Shown here: piece by piece, positions 37,101 to 47,200 of the stretch | How the letters are laid out: the number at the start of each line of letters is the position of its first letter | Position numbering within the stretch: the first letter of the stretch is position 1 | Assembly (NCBI RefSeq): GCF_018691265.1 | Contig: NW_024881322.1 | Span: 4,340,001-4,404,000 of the forward strand | Reading direction: 5' to 3' | Length of the DNA: 64,000 bases | From: Tyto alba | Lineage: Eukaryota > Chordata > Aves > Strigiformes > Tytonidae | Notes under the pieces: model-generated | The model's input: the letters and a program-made list of their open reading frames with translations, nothing else | Told to the model about the DNA's origin: nothing | Databases searched by the model: none | Position numbers and translations under genes: made by a program

Positions 37101-37733
37101 CCTTCCTCCTACTTTGCTTCTGTTAATATCCAGCAAGTTCCAACATGTGGTAAATCATAAAGTGCACATTTACAACCCAAATTCTTTTGATACACAGGAG
37201 CAGTTTGCGAAGATTTCAGCATAAACTTCCTAGCTGTGCTTGGAGGCAGAATTTAAACTTGTTATTTCCCGCTGCAAAATTATTTTAAAATTACTTCTGA
37301 TCTCTGGCAAAAATAAAAAAAGCAGTGATGTATTCTCCTTGTTTGGCCTTTCAGTCTTGGAGAAGACATTGTGTGACAGGCATCACAGACAGGCAATCAA
37401 GGAATGCTTTTCCTGCTTTGCCACCGACTCTATGATCTTGACCAATTCTCTTTTTCTTTCAGCTTCAGTTCTTCCATGATGAAGATGTGATTAAACATTA
37501 ACTTATGGCTGTAAACTCATTTGATTCACCCCATAAAAATTAGTTTAGAAAGGAACATTATTAAATATCCATTCAAAACACTGTTCTCCTTCCTTAGGTA
37601 TTCTTAGACTTACCTTAAGCCCTGGGGAGAGGATCTGTTGCTGATTTATCTGAATCACTGCAATAGCAATTACAAGAACTATGCTTAGAAGAAGGAACAC
37701 TTGGGCAACAACACTTGGGGTTGTGGAGAGCAT
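18933..37733 (-). CDS. ENTPD3: Ecto-nucleoside triphosphate diphosphohydrolase 3 (NTPDase3), nine coding exons
   Basis: This gene encodes a plasma-membrane ectoenzyme of the GDA1/CD39 family that hydrolyses extracellular ATP and ADP. Coding segments in order are 37733-37614, 31871-31754, 28200-28050, 27277-27118, 24056-23826, 23382-23110, 23013-22903, 22414-22277 and 19166-18933. They total 1536 nt, giving 511 residues plus stop, with every junction phase consistent. Visible features are an N-terminal membrane segment (about residues 8-28), ACR1 VLDAGSSRT (44-52), ACR2 [10 protein letters not shown] (120-129), ACR3 EEGVYGW with the catalytic Glu (165-171), ACR4 [14 protein letters not shown] (200-213), ACR5 around [12 protein letters not shown] (420-431), and a C-terminal membrane segment (about 470-494). 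Ten or more N-glycosylation sequons and the paired-cysteine region fit an extracellular domain. FLVYLCII plus a short basic tail is cytosolic. Human ENTPD3 has 529 residues; the difference lies mainly at the N-terminus, where an upstream coding exon may be missing. The residues and exon phases match ENTPD3 rather than ENTPD1/2/8. Confidence 0.95.
19167..22276 (-). other. ENTPD3: ENTPD3 intron between coding exons 8 and 9
   Basis: A 3.1-kb intron, GTGAG to CAG. It contains the A27 tract; no nested gene is seen. Confidence 0.7.
19473..19499. repeat. Poly-A tract in ENTPD3 intron 8
   Basis: An uninterrupted A run of 27 bases. On the transcribed sense strand it is poly-T. No retroposon body is recognised next to it. 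Confidence 0.8.
22277..22414 (-). CDS. ENTPD3: ENTPD3 coding exon 8: ACR5
   Basis: It encodes [20 protein letters not shown], then [10 protein letters not shown] and [12 protein letters not shown], the ACR5 region that contributes to nucleotide base binding. It is 138 nt, phase 0. Confidence 0.95.
22903..23013 (-). CDS. ENTPD3: ENTPD3 coding exon 7
   Basis: It encodes [20 protein letters not shown] through FCSQSWAQ, 37 residues, matching the AGFYYTASALNLSGSFSL region of the mammalian enzyme. It is 111 nt, phase 0, with a TAG acceptor and a GTGAG donor. Confidence 0.95.
23110..23382 (-). CDS. ENTPD3: ENTPD3 coding exon 6: cysteine-rich ectodomain
   Basis: It encodes 91 residues beginning [18 protein letters not shown]. 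It includes [27 protein letters not shown] and [11 protein letters not shown], with several cysteines conserved in the family and sequons at NTS, NYS and NFT. It is 273 nt, phase 0. Confidence 0.95.
23826..24056 (-). CDS. ENTPD3: ENTPD3 coding exon 5: ACR4
   Basis: It encodes [16 protein letters not shown], then [14 protein letters not shown] (ACR4), then [20 protein letters not shown] and LLQ. It is 231 nt, phase 0. Two overlapping acceptors are possible (CGTAG or TAGAG); only the first keeps the frame that joins FLE to RNLW, matching FLE-KNLW in mammals. Confidence 0.94.
25027..26061 (+). mobile_element. Old solo LTR (avian endogenous retrovirus type) in an ENTPD3 intron
   Basis: This block begins TGTGCTGGGTTT and ends TTAAATCACCACAACA. 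It shares order and wording with the LTR at 59293-60361: GAGAAGCTTCTTGAAGCTCC, CTCTGTGATAAC, GTCTCCTGTGAGAGGG, GTGCCACTGGGAGG and GGGAGGGGTGGGAAGAAGGT. It contains imperfect tandem units of about 45 bp (GGAGCAGTTC-TGAAGAGCT) at roughly 25490-25585, which produce open frames on both strands. It lies between ENTPD3 coding exons 4 and 5, antisense to the gene. No internal gag/pol sequence and no clear target duplication remain, so the ends are approximate. It is more decayed than the second copy. Confidence 0.7.
26251..26306. repeat. Two tandem 28-bp units
   Basis: GCTCACAATAGTCAGAGGCT plus eight bases occurs twice back to back, differing only near the 3' end. It looks like a recent slippage or unequal-exchange duplication inside an ENTPD3 intron. 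Confidence 0.85.
27118..27277 (-). CDS. ENTPD3: ENTPD3 coding exon 4: ACR3 and catalytic glutamate
   Basis: It encodes [18 protein letters not shown] through [19 protein letters not shown] and FLE. The glutamate in EEGVYGW corresponds to the catalytic base of the CD39 family. It is 160 nt. The donor GTGTGTG is weaker than consensus but fits the phase exactly. Confidence 0.95.
28050..28200 (-). CDS. ENTPD3: ENTPD3 coding exon 3: ACR2
   Basis: It encodes [18 protein letters not shown] through [11 protein letters not shown], ending with two bases of an Arg codon. ACR2 (LGATAGMR) is the second phosphate-binding segment. It is 151 nt, with an AAG acceptor and a GTACAG donor. Confidence 0.95.
28201..31753 (-). 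other. ENTPD3: ENTPD3 intron between coding exons 2 and 3
   Basis: A 3.5-kb intron with canonical GTGAG and AAG borders. No nested gene or identifiable repeat is seen. Confidence 0.7.
31754..31871 (-). CDS. ENTPD3: ENTPD3 coding exon 2: ACR1
   Basis: It encodes [20 protein letters not shown] and continues to SQTFKCNVK plus the first base of Gly. ACR1 (DAGSSRT) forms the phosphate-binding loop. It is 118 nt, with a CAG acceptor after a T-rich tract and a GTGAG donor. Confidence 0.95.
31872..37613 (-). other. ENTPD3: ENTPD3 intron between coding exons 1 and 2
   Basis: The largest intron between recognised coding exons, 5.7 kb, with GTAAG and CAG borders. It holds the GGAA microsatellite. Nothing else is recognised. 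Confidence 0.7.
34238..34715. repeat. Long GGAA/GGCA/GGGA microsatellite
   Basis: About 478 bp of pure tetranucleotide array in the first recognised intron of ENTPD3. It has three zones: GGGA units (34238-34285), a mixed zone of GGAA and GGCA units (about 34286-34535), and homogeneous GGAA to the end. The strand is almost all purine apart from the C of GGCA. In-frame tetramers give spurious long open frames (repeating SFLP or KEGR) on both strands. Length is probably polymorphic and may be collapsed in the assembly. Confidence 0.97.
37614..37733 (-). CDS. ENTPD3: ENTPD3 coding exon 1: N-terminal membrane anchor
   Basis: It encodes [11 protein letters not shown], a hydrophobic stretch ([18 protein letters not shown]) and [10 protein letters not shown], 40 residues, ending phase 0 at a GTAAG donor. 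The exon itself starts one base earlier (37734, G) after TTTCAG. The mammalian protein has about 18 more residues before this point, so this Met may be internal, with a preceding Lys codon (AA|G) split across the intron. The start codon is therefore uncertain; the exon is not. Confidence 0.9.
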
Positions 37734-37737
37734 CCTG

Positions 37738-40700
37738 AAACAACAAAAAGGGAAACACTTAAGGAATGTGAAAGGATTCACCGATTCTGTCTTAAGGCCT
37801 GAAGCCCTGAATATCAGTTGAAACTCCTCATAAAATCTCATTGCGTCAACTAGATTACGCTACATGAAAATTCTGTGTTCTTCTCAAGAACTGTCTGATG
37901 TTTTGCTACCACCAACTTTTTATTGTCTAGAAGGGGTGTGTCTGTATTGTCATGGTAATGATGCCCAATTTCACCCTCAGGTGCAGTCGGCTCATTTCCC
38001 ACAGTGCCTACATGTAGATGCACGCTCACCATCTCCCATTGCCTCAAGAAATGAGAGCAACGGGCAGGCCAGGGCTAGTGCACTCAACCATCCCACGTCC
38101 ACCTACAGCACAGACACAACCACAGCCATGAGTTCAGCTGGGTTTTTGTGTCACAGAGATGCAAGGCTGGTTCTATAGTATACAGGCTGCTTCAGCAGGA
38201 AACAAAGGAGCTTTTAAGAACATTGAAGTAGGCATCTTTCTTCTAACTGCTGATGCGTTTATGAAGTATGTCTGTTTGCATATTAATGCAGCCCCTATTA
38301 TCACTCTGCACTACACATAAAATATAAAATACTCAGTATAACTCACAGATCTTGCAATGAAAAGTTCCTAAATCTAAGTAAATCTAACATGTTGATACAG
38401 CAGACAAACCCAAAGGTGACATGAAACACATACTTGACGATAAGGCTGTTTATATGTTCATATCCTCTAGAAAGGATTTCTAGAATTCAAATGTGTTTTA
38501 GGTTTTCTGTAATTTCTGTTCATCCTTTATTTTTGCATGGCCCTGGCCAGACAGCCCTTCACCCCAAAAGGCCTCTCAGTACATCTGAGTACTGACAATC
38601 AAAAATTCTTATACTCCACAGGGTTTGAGGAGGAAAGAGGTGGCTGGTGGGAGATGGGGAGCTTAAGAAATAAGTGTCAGAGGAACACAAACAGGAGAAC
38701 TTTCTTGCCTTTCTTATTTTCAGAAACCAGTTATTTTGGCATAGAAATATCAAGCTAGCCTGGTCTTCTCCTTAGCTCCAAGCAGAGCCAAAGGGCTGAG
38801 GGAGAAGGCAGAACAAATGCTTCTTCACACAGTTTCCATATTCTAAACCCCATCGGTTCTTCAGCCCGTGTACCCATGGTCCAATATCTATGTTCACATT
38901 CAACAGAGAAGCAAGTTATTTGTTTTGTTCTGGGACTAGCTTCACTCCGAGCTTTGCCCAATGCTGCTGCTTTCCTTCTTTGTCTTCTGATTTTTGTTGT
39001 GAAATCTAATTCAGATTGGCTTTTGGAAACTTCATTTCAGCCTGACACATCTCACTACCAGAATGTCATTTTTTACACTCACTAACCCATCTTTCTAAAT
39101 CCATATGGGCTCCTTGTTTATGGGCTCCTGCTAATCTACTCCTCCAATACTCTTTTTTCTTGGCTTGGTAATAGCTTTATTATCTTAATGATCAGCCAGT
39201 TTTAAGAGAAAATTACCAGCTACATTGATGATTTTTTTACTGTTGTCTGTTGCTTTACTATCCTAAGGCATTTACACATCATGTACACAATGCATAAATG
39301 ATAGAATGAAATCTTATTTTTACTATTAGAAAATAAGTTAACACCTAGGATGAGTTCTTACTGTAACTTGCAGATAATGTCAGGGCGTACTAATTAGAAG
39401 CATTTATACAGATCAATTATTTTTTTTAAGAGAGACAGCAGATTTTAATTCTACATTTATGAATAACCATATGGATAAAATACTTGTCTTTAGGGGAGAA
39501 AAAAAATCTTTATCTTTCAACTGTACACAGCATTACCTATAACTGTAAAATGACCGAAAGAAACCTGCTTACAACCTGATATATATCAGTCACTCTTGGA
39601 TCAAGGCACTGATGTTCAGTGCTGGAAAAAATAAGCCATTATTAAAGAAAAAAACACTTGGGGCCAACGACTCTCTGAAAAACTAAAGCGTTACTGCAGA
39701 GCAAAGCAATAACCACTATTATACTATTAACACTTAAGAACACTGATGATGACTGCTGAAATATTTTCTGCTGCATCCGTTTGTAAAGTAGAAATTGAAA
39801 TCTTGGCTTGTGGAATTTCTCGTGTTTCCCTGGTACTAGGATTTGTCTCCATCAGAGATTATTTCTCTTTTCAAAAATCTTTTTTGACAGGGAGCATATT
39901 AGGTAAGAGAGCATCTCTCAAGACACTCCTCATACAATCTTGATCCACTGGCAATAAGGACAATTTCATCAGAGAATAATCTGTAAATCCTGATGTAAGC
40001 AACAGCCTCTGTGTCAGAAAGACACCTTACACTCCACACCTGCACGAAGCCATCACGCAGTTGACATCTTCACTACCTGAACTGTGCAACATGCTACAAG
40101 ATTTCACATAACTGGATCAGAAGCACAGGGCTGTATTTACTGTTAGTGACACTCATCTAAGTCTGACACACATGCCAGGCAATAGTCATACTTGCCCATT
40201 CACTGAAATCTGTTGAGACACCAGAGAGGAATTCATTCACTCCACTGTTTAAACAGAGTTGTAACGGAAGTAAGTCTTGCTAACACTGCACACTTGTTGG
40301 CAAAAAGCCCAGTAAAAGATTTTAACGAACTATCAAAAATTAGTTGCATTCCATTATTAAAACAACATCATCCTGAAGCAAGAGACAGCATTAAATACGT
40401 ATTTTCCACATCCAATTAAGTACACTGGGTCACACGGGAGCATTTTGGAAAGATCACCTTCCACACCTTATTTCAAGCAAAAGGAATTCCTATCTGCAAA
40501 GGCAAATGGACTAAACTTCGTGCCACCAACATTTTGAGTTTAACTAGGTTAAATACACAAATGTACGAATGACAGTGCATCTTATACGTCAAAATTCCTT
40601 TTCCCAAGTTTATTGAACCATCAAACCCACTTATTTTAGGTACTGACCTGTTTGTTCATAGGGTGGGCAGGCAAGCACCATAAATACCTTTCTTCACACT

Positions 40701-40930
40701 ACAACCGGAGAGATACAAACACATTTATTTCAGAAGTGGTCTGCTGGTGAATGTTTTTTCAAATGCGGAAAAAAACACAAAACAAAACAAAAACCCAGCA
40801 CCCCCTGCATTTTAAAACCCGCAATGAAAACCTGCGAGGAGGTTTCACAGGCCTTCCTTCGGAGAAATGAAGTAAAAACGAGCACGTGGACCCGAAATTA
40901 GCGGGCTGAACCTCAGCGCCTTCCCTCAGC
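37738..40930 (-). other. ENTPD3: Putative 5' intron of ENTPD3
   Basis: The region between the first coding exon (acceptor TTTCAG at 37735) and the CpG island. It must contain or follow the missing 5' exon. I found no segment encoding the N-terminal residues seen in mammals. Confidence 0.45.
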
Positions 40931-40934
40931 TCAC

Positions 40935-41060
40935 CGTCGTGCCGGGTGATGAAAGCATCGCCCAGCGACCGCTGATTTGCGAGAAAGCACGAAGGTTTTC
41001 CCCTCAAAAAACCGGCGGAGAGAGCCGGCGAGCGACGCCCGCCCCCTCAGCGCCGCGGGG
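40935..41060 (-). other. ENTPD3: Candidate untranslated first exon of ENTPD3
   Basis: At the inner edge of the CpG island a strong donor (ACG|GTGAGC, intron starting at 40934) faces the ENTPD3 coding exons. The 5' boundary is arbitrary. If used, the exon contains an upstream ATG (minus strand, about 40958) that reads out of frame across the junction into exon 2, a possible translational brake. No ATG in the ENTPD3 frame is seen in it. Confidence 0.3.
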
Positions 41061-41780
41061 CGGGAAGCGGCCCCTCAGCCCCCGCTCCCGCCCCGGGCCC
41101 CCGCCCGCCTCCCCCCCGCGCCCCGCCGGCCCAGCCCGCCGCTCTGGGCCGCGGCCTCGGCCCCGGAGGAGAGGGGCGAACCCTCGGAGCGGGGAGGCGG
41201 CGGCTGCCAGCGCCTCCTCTCGCCCCGCAGCGGGGGTTTACACAGAATCGCTCGGTGGTTGCTCACCCTCCGCTCCCCTATTCCCAAATATTAAAAAAAA
41301 AAAAATAAAATAAATACAACCAACCAACTTGCAGGTAGAAAATCCGGGTGAATTCATTCAAGCGGAGGAAGGAGATCTGCGGCCGTTACCGCCGCCGGGG
41401 CCGCGGAGGCGGTGCGGGGCGGCTGTGCCGCCGGCGGCGGGCAGCGGGGCCCGGGGTGCAGCGCCCTCCGGTCAGCCCGGCCGGTGCGGGACAGCCTCCA
41501 GCGGGGGGGGGGGGGGGACTCCCACACACCCCCCGACCATCCGCCTTCCCAAACCTGCCGCAACGCGGCCCCCTCTCCCGCCTCTCCCGCCTCTCCCGCC
41601 GCCCATCAGCGGCTCTCCTCCTCCCGGAAACGCGGAGCCGGCTCTGCCCGCCGCTGGTGCAGCTGCCCCTCGGTCACGTCCCCCGGTTCCCTCCCAGAGC
41701 GAAGGCAGGAAGGGGGTTTTGCCCGGAGGTGCCGCTGCGGCTGAGGGAATGGCGCATCCCTGCCTCTCCGGAACAAGCGC
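40990..41780. promoter_or_regulatory. CpG island, probable ENTPD3 promoter
   Basis: A GC- and CpG-rich block about 3.3 kb upstream of the first recognised ENTPD3 coding exon. No conserved protein is recognisable in it. It is the natural candidate for the ENTPD3 promoter and 5' untranslated exon, though it could also start a divergent noncoding transcript. The open frames of up to 191 codons are GC-driven. A 9-bp unit (GCCTCTCCC) is repeated three times near 41570-41600. Confidence 0.65.
41503..41517 (+). repeat. G15 homopolymer inside the CpG island
   Basis: Fifteen consecutive G on the plus strand next to other G-rich runs; a candidate G-quadruplex and a likely sequencing-error site. Confidence 0.8.
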
Positions 41781-42411
41781 TTTCTCAGGAGGGCTTTTCC
41801 CAGCCCTCGGAAATTAGTAGCCCGTCCCCGGTCTCAGGGCTGCCTTTTCCAATCCAGTTCAAGCGTCCTGGCACCACACGCGCTGCGGTCTTGCCGGGGT
41901 TCTTGCCGAAGCCGGACTGCTAAGTGGAGATCGCACATTCCCCACAACACGCGTAAAAGCAAGTACGACCGAGATCCCGCTCCCATCACCGGCCTGACCT
42001 GCGTGAGCAGCTGCAGCCAGGGATCACCCCGCAGCCTGCAGGAGGGGGTTGCCTGGATGAGCTCTGGGATCATGGTGAGGCACTTCAACCACTTTGCCAC
42101 CATTTGCTTATCGCTCTAGGATTCCGATTCACATCATGTCAAAAACTAAGTGCACCTCTCTGGTTTCTTTTCTCATAATAATCTTGCTGAATTACAGTAT
42201 CTTTGACCTTTGAATAAAGAAAGGAGAAAAGGAACCTGCTGCAGCCTTCTAAGCATATAAGCATCCTTCCATGGTCTACTCATTTTGGAAAAGGAGGTAA
42301 TCTCCTCTTTTTGATGACAATACATTATTAAAGCTGGTTTAATGATGAACTTGGTGGATCAGTTCACCTCTTTCTAGCATGTGACGACAAAGCCTCCCAT
42401 CCCTCCTGATT

Positions 42412-42640
42412 CCCTGTCTGTTGCATGCAGCTCCTTTCTTCTGTATCACTCCCATTCCTGTGACATCTTTTTCTCCTTCCATCCAAGTGGATTTAGTTTA
42501 ATGCACGTAGTCCAACTGATTGTATTGGTCTGCTCTGCTGGGGGAGAATCTGTCTCAGATGTTCAGTTAAAATGACAAGTGAGCTGGGTTGCTAACCCCA
42601 CAGAAAAGCATATTGATTTTTCTACCATCAAACAAACATT
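42412..42640. repeat. Diverged duplicate, copy A
   Basis: It aligns by eye along its length with 43198-43425 in the same orientation. Shared words are GCATGCA, TTTAATGCA/TTGAATGCA, AAAATGACAA-TGAGCT and the following TTGCTAAC/TTGCTGAC. It is either an old tandem duplication or two copies of an unrecognised ancient repeat. Confidence 0.6.
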
Positions 42641-43197
42641 ATGAAATAAATAATGAAACATTGACACCCACTTCAACCAGTCTTACAACTAACCTCCACC
42701 AGTGACTAAAATTTAATGCGTGCAGAGAAAGCAAACCCTACCTTCTATATTATCTACTTCAATAAAAACAGACATAAGAGATTCTTTTTCTTTCTGCACC
42801 ATTTCCAAGAGCTGGGCAGTTGCACAGACTGCTTTTCTTGTGACATTTATTGCCATGCTAGAGCCATAATAGCAGCATAAGTGATATGGGCTATCAAATC
42901 CCCCATCTGCTTTCGAAGTCCAGAACGCTGGTCCTGAATCAAATGGACTAGAAACAAGATTCCACTACAGGCCTGTCCAGTGTCTGTGGCACGGTAACTG
43001 GCTCCATCCGTTCCTCTGCTTCAATGCTGGTGGCCCATCTTAGATCCACTACTTCTTTTTTTCTTAAACCTACCTCTTTGACTTTTCTTTTGTTTCTTCC
43101 TCAGCCCTATCCTCCCTTCTGTAGTTCCCTTCACCTGATCCTTCATCCCTTCCTCACTCCCAAGGGGTAGATTGCTGCCATTTTCACAGCCTTCTGC

Positions 43198-43425
43198 AAG
43201 CCTGTAGCATGCATAGCTCTCCTCTCAATCATTTCCTTTGCTACAACACCTTTTTCTTCTCCCCCTGCAAGTATCCTTGTTTGAATGCATTTAGCGTAAC
43301 TAACGGTATTGATTTGTTTTGCTTGGACATAATCTGCCCCAGGTGTCCATTTAAAAATGACAAATGAGCTAGATTGCTGACAGCCCAAAGGAAAAATTTA
43401 TTGCTTTTCCTACCATTGAGCACGC
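43198..43425. repeat. Diverged duplicate, copy B
   Basis: Counterpart of 42412-42640, offset by about 785 bp, with many substitutions and almost the same length. No known repeat family is recognised. Confidence 0.6.
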
Positions 43426-43870
43426 ATATGTGAAGTTAAGAGACGATGACTGATATTGGCAGATTCATACCTGAATACCAGTTGTTATGATCAATAGCAA
43501 ATCTCTAGAAACTAGAAAATATTATGGACATGAATAAAGTGTTTGCTATAGACACAATTCTGCAATGCATTTATGGCATCACATTTACACAGGCTATACA
43601 GCAGATACTGCTCCATTTCCCTGTACAGTGACAGCAGCCACATCAGGAGAGGGGATGGATGATTATACATCTCAAGAGACCACAGAACTGCAGCTGCAAC
43701 TTGTGTAATGGTCATACAACATTTGATGCTGGAATATTAAGAGGCCTCAAAATATCCTCTGAAGAGAGAGCAATAGGCTGAAGTGGAGAGAAATGTTAAT
43801 GTAAAACTGGAGGTAGGAAGATATTAGTGGCTGCAATAAGATGAGTCTGGTTTCTTGCATGATATTTTGC

Positions 43871-44225
43871 AAGAGGGGAGATCTTTTCACTCTTTACAAC
43901 TACCTGAAAGGAGGTTGTAGCAAGGTGGGTGTCGGTCTCTTCCCCCCAGTAACAAGCATTAGGGCAAAAGGAAATAGCCTCAAGTTGCACCAGGGGAGGT
44001 TCAGATTGGATATTATGAAAAATTTCTACACAGAAAGGTTTGTCAAGCACTGGAACAGGCTGCCCAGGGAAGTGGTTGAGTCACCATCCCTGGAGATACT
44101 TAAGAGACGTGTAGATGTGGCACTTAGGGACATGGTTTAGTGGTGGACTTGGCAGGCAGTGTTAGGATTGCAGTTGGACTTGATGATCTGAAGGATCTTT
44201 TCCAACCTAAATGATTCAGTGATTA
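43871..44225 (+). mobile_element. CR1 LINE 3' fragment
   Basis: This is a 5'-truncated CR1 non-LTR retrotransposon. The frame ending at 44140 encodes the C-terminal end of the CR1 ORF2 protein, with recognisable words such as [20 protein letters not shown]. It is followed by the CR1 3' UTR (GATGATCTGAAGGATCTTTT) and ends in TTCAGTGATTA, a variant of the usual ATTCTATG terminal repeats. CR1 is the dominant LINE of birds. No frameshift is visible in the retained coding part, but the copy lacks its reverse transcriptase core and is inactive. Confidence 0.92.
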
Positions 44226-47200
44226 TAGCAGCATACCTTGTTAATTGCCAAATTTAGGAAGATAGCTCCCTAGGTTTTCAAGCAAGAAGTCACAAATCAC
44301 ATCTGAAATCTCCATTTTGAAGAATACCAGATGTGATTCTCCTCAGAGATCAAGAATGCAGTTGCTTGTTTCTTTTACACAGTAGCAAAACTCATTTGTA
44401 ATAAACTTTAAAAGCAACTGCTGTCCTATAGTTTTCTATCATCACTGACAAAAAAAAAAAAAACAAACAAAACATAAAGCAAATTCACAGCTATGGCGTG
44501 AGAAATTCAGTTTGTCCTTCTGTTTTGAATAATGGCTGGATATGGACATTGCCTTTTCTCTTGCGGAGTTTTGCTGATAGCTTACTCAAAACACCTTAGA
44601 CAGCTACTTGTTGGTTTATGTTTTTATTCCCTTACTGCAGCACTAAAGCTAATAATGTGTCTTACATTCAGCTTCTGAATCGTCTGTCTCATACAGATGA
44701 CTCTGTGGTAATAACAGTTTTCTGCTCCACATCTTCTTGTGAGGTCTTGAAACAAATAAGAATTTAATTCTGAAGATGAACCAAAATACTTTCTAATCTA
44801 TTTCCCTTCCTGACACTTAAAGCTTTATACCTCACATCTCATGTCCAAAGAATCAAGAGGTGGATTAATTACTTAAAAACCCTCAGGGACAGCCTTGATC
44901 CCATGGTTATGAGCCAGGACAGGCTGTAGGCACAGGCAAAATAAGCACGTAATTAGGGCAGCAGATTGCTGGGACAGCAGAAAAGAACAGCCCTTTGTCT
45001 ATTTTGCTACGCTCAAGTTTTAGAAAGCCAAACTAGCTGCTGCAGCAGGAGAGGGTGTGGGCCAGCCATGCTACGCTGCTGGAAGGAGAGGAACTCTCCC
45101 GGAGTACCAGTGACTGCTCCCATCCTTCTCGCTCCCTGCCCTCAAGCTGCAAGTCAAGCTCACAGAGCTTTACAGTAAACTCGTTGCATTTTTTTAGCCA
45201 TGCCCACAAACATACGTTATGCCTTGACACATATATATTCCATTGCAATAAAGTGACCACAGGAATCTGATACAGAAATACCATACTCTTAGAAGAAATC
45301 CACTGCTGTACTCAAAGAAATGCACCATCTCCAGTGGATGGGGGTAAATTCCAGAAACTCCTCCTTGATGCTTAATCTTTTAAAAATTGCTGTGTGAAAA
45401 ACTGCTCAACATGGAATATTTCTGTGAGCCTGCCAACCCTAGATGAATAATGTTTCACTTTTCTTAGTTCAGAAGTAATTGCTGACAATTTGATAGTTCA
45501 GGAGAAGAGATTCATCCCCTATGTTTTCAAAGAAGTATGAAGAATTCCTTGTAGCAACATTGCTATCGCCTTTTTGTGCTCTTCCAGGAGTGAATCAAAT
45601 TGAATAACTCTAAAATTCCTAGATAAAATCCTTTCTGTGGATGCACAAAGTTCTATTACAACCCTTTCCAAGTCCACCTGCCAGTATTGTTATTCACTGT
45701 TGCATTGCTCCACTGACTCTGAGTCAATGTAACAAGTAATTTTTATCGGTTTCTATGCACTAACATTAAACTACAATTGTTTGGGATTGTTCATAGGCTC
45801 AGAAATGCAATTATAGTCATTAAAGTCCATTGTACAGAACAAGAAGCCCGTAGGAGAAAAGCACACGAAGGAGTAGAATGATCCCTGCAATAGTGATCAT
45901 AACAACCATTTCTAATTTTCAGACTCACGCTTATGTAGTTCCTGCTTGAAAACAGCTTGCACTAAATAGCTTGTTTGTTCACCAACTGAATGAATATTGA
46001 GAGACTTATTAAAATCATAATTTTGATTCTGACAGATTGAAAAGCCTTTCTTATCCAGTATGGAAGAAAAGAACTTCTTGCTAACTGGAGTGCAATACTA
46101 GGTCTGGTGGAGGGCACGAGGTGCATGTTGATTGGGATGTTCCTACAATCTTCACTGTGTTTCATTAACTTCATTCACCTTTGCAGTCACAAGTACAGTA
46201 CCATCTCTCCAGTTCATGACAGTAATGGTAAATAATACACCTGATGTGAAAAAAAAAATCATCCAGTTTTGGTATATCTGTGATTTTTACTTTTGTTCAT
46301 TCCTTTTATCTCCATTTTGGTGCTCTGAATATTTATGACCTGCATAAGAACATATCCCACACACTGTTTTAGCATTGGCTGGTGAGTTTATGAACCCTCT
46401 CAAGGCAGCGCCTCTGGCTTAAGTGAGGCAGGTTTGTGCCTCGAGTCAGCCCTGGGTGTAAGTATGAGTGCCAAAGACAGTATAAAATCTGAGCAACAGA
46501 GATCCTGCCTGCAGCTGGAGCCTGTTATGTCAGTCCTAAGCAGCAGGCCCTGTCACCCATAGGATTCATTGTACATGCACAGCAAAGCCAGGCACATTAA
46601 AGGCAGCTGATGTATGGACCAGCTGTGCCCAATAGCGCTGTCTCTCTCAAACACAAACACTGCAGTTACTGGCTTGGCCATATCAGCAGTATGAGCACAA
46701 AATAAGAAGGGTGATCATTTCCTGAGAATACTTTGAAAGCTGGTGTCTCTGCCTAGGTATTTGTTCCTTCGTCTGTCTCCCCAAGTCAGGCATCCTAACA
46801 GTATCCTGTCTCGACTTTCCTCCTCCAAAGCCAAATCCACCTTTTGGCCCCTCAGCATGACAGTCATCCTGCTCCTTCTTACCTGTCTTGCTTTACTCCT
46901 TGCTCAGTCTGCTTCAGCATTTCCCAATGGTTGCGCTGTTCTGGTGAAATGGTTTTCATCCTCAAATGACTCAGACGTATAAGGAAGGCCTCTCTCCAAA
47001 ATGTTTCCACTACCAGCGGTGACAGACTCCTTTAAATAAATTCAGGACAAAAAAGTCCTTTCCTAAAAAAAGCATTTCTGTGCCGATCTACTGTGGACAT
47101 CTGAAGAGAAACAAATGGGACGTGCATCAGCATGGTGAGAATAAATACCGTAATTGTACCCTGGGTAGGTATGAAGAGACAAGTGCCCTTGCAGCTGTGA

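Noticed and set aside
40670..40690. Possible ENTPD3 start exon encoding MNKQ before a GTCAGT donor (minus strand, about 40650)
   Set aside because: Joining to coding exon 1 would be out of frame, and the residues do not resemble the mammalian N-terminus.
40939..41923. Open frames of up to 191 codons near 41.4-41.9 kb
   Set aside because: Same reason: CpG-island composition and low-complexity translation.
43841..44140. 99-codon frame as a host gene
   Set aside because: It is the end of CR1 ORF2 plus unrelated upstream sequence.
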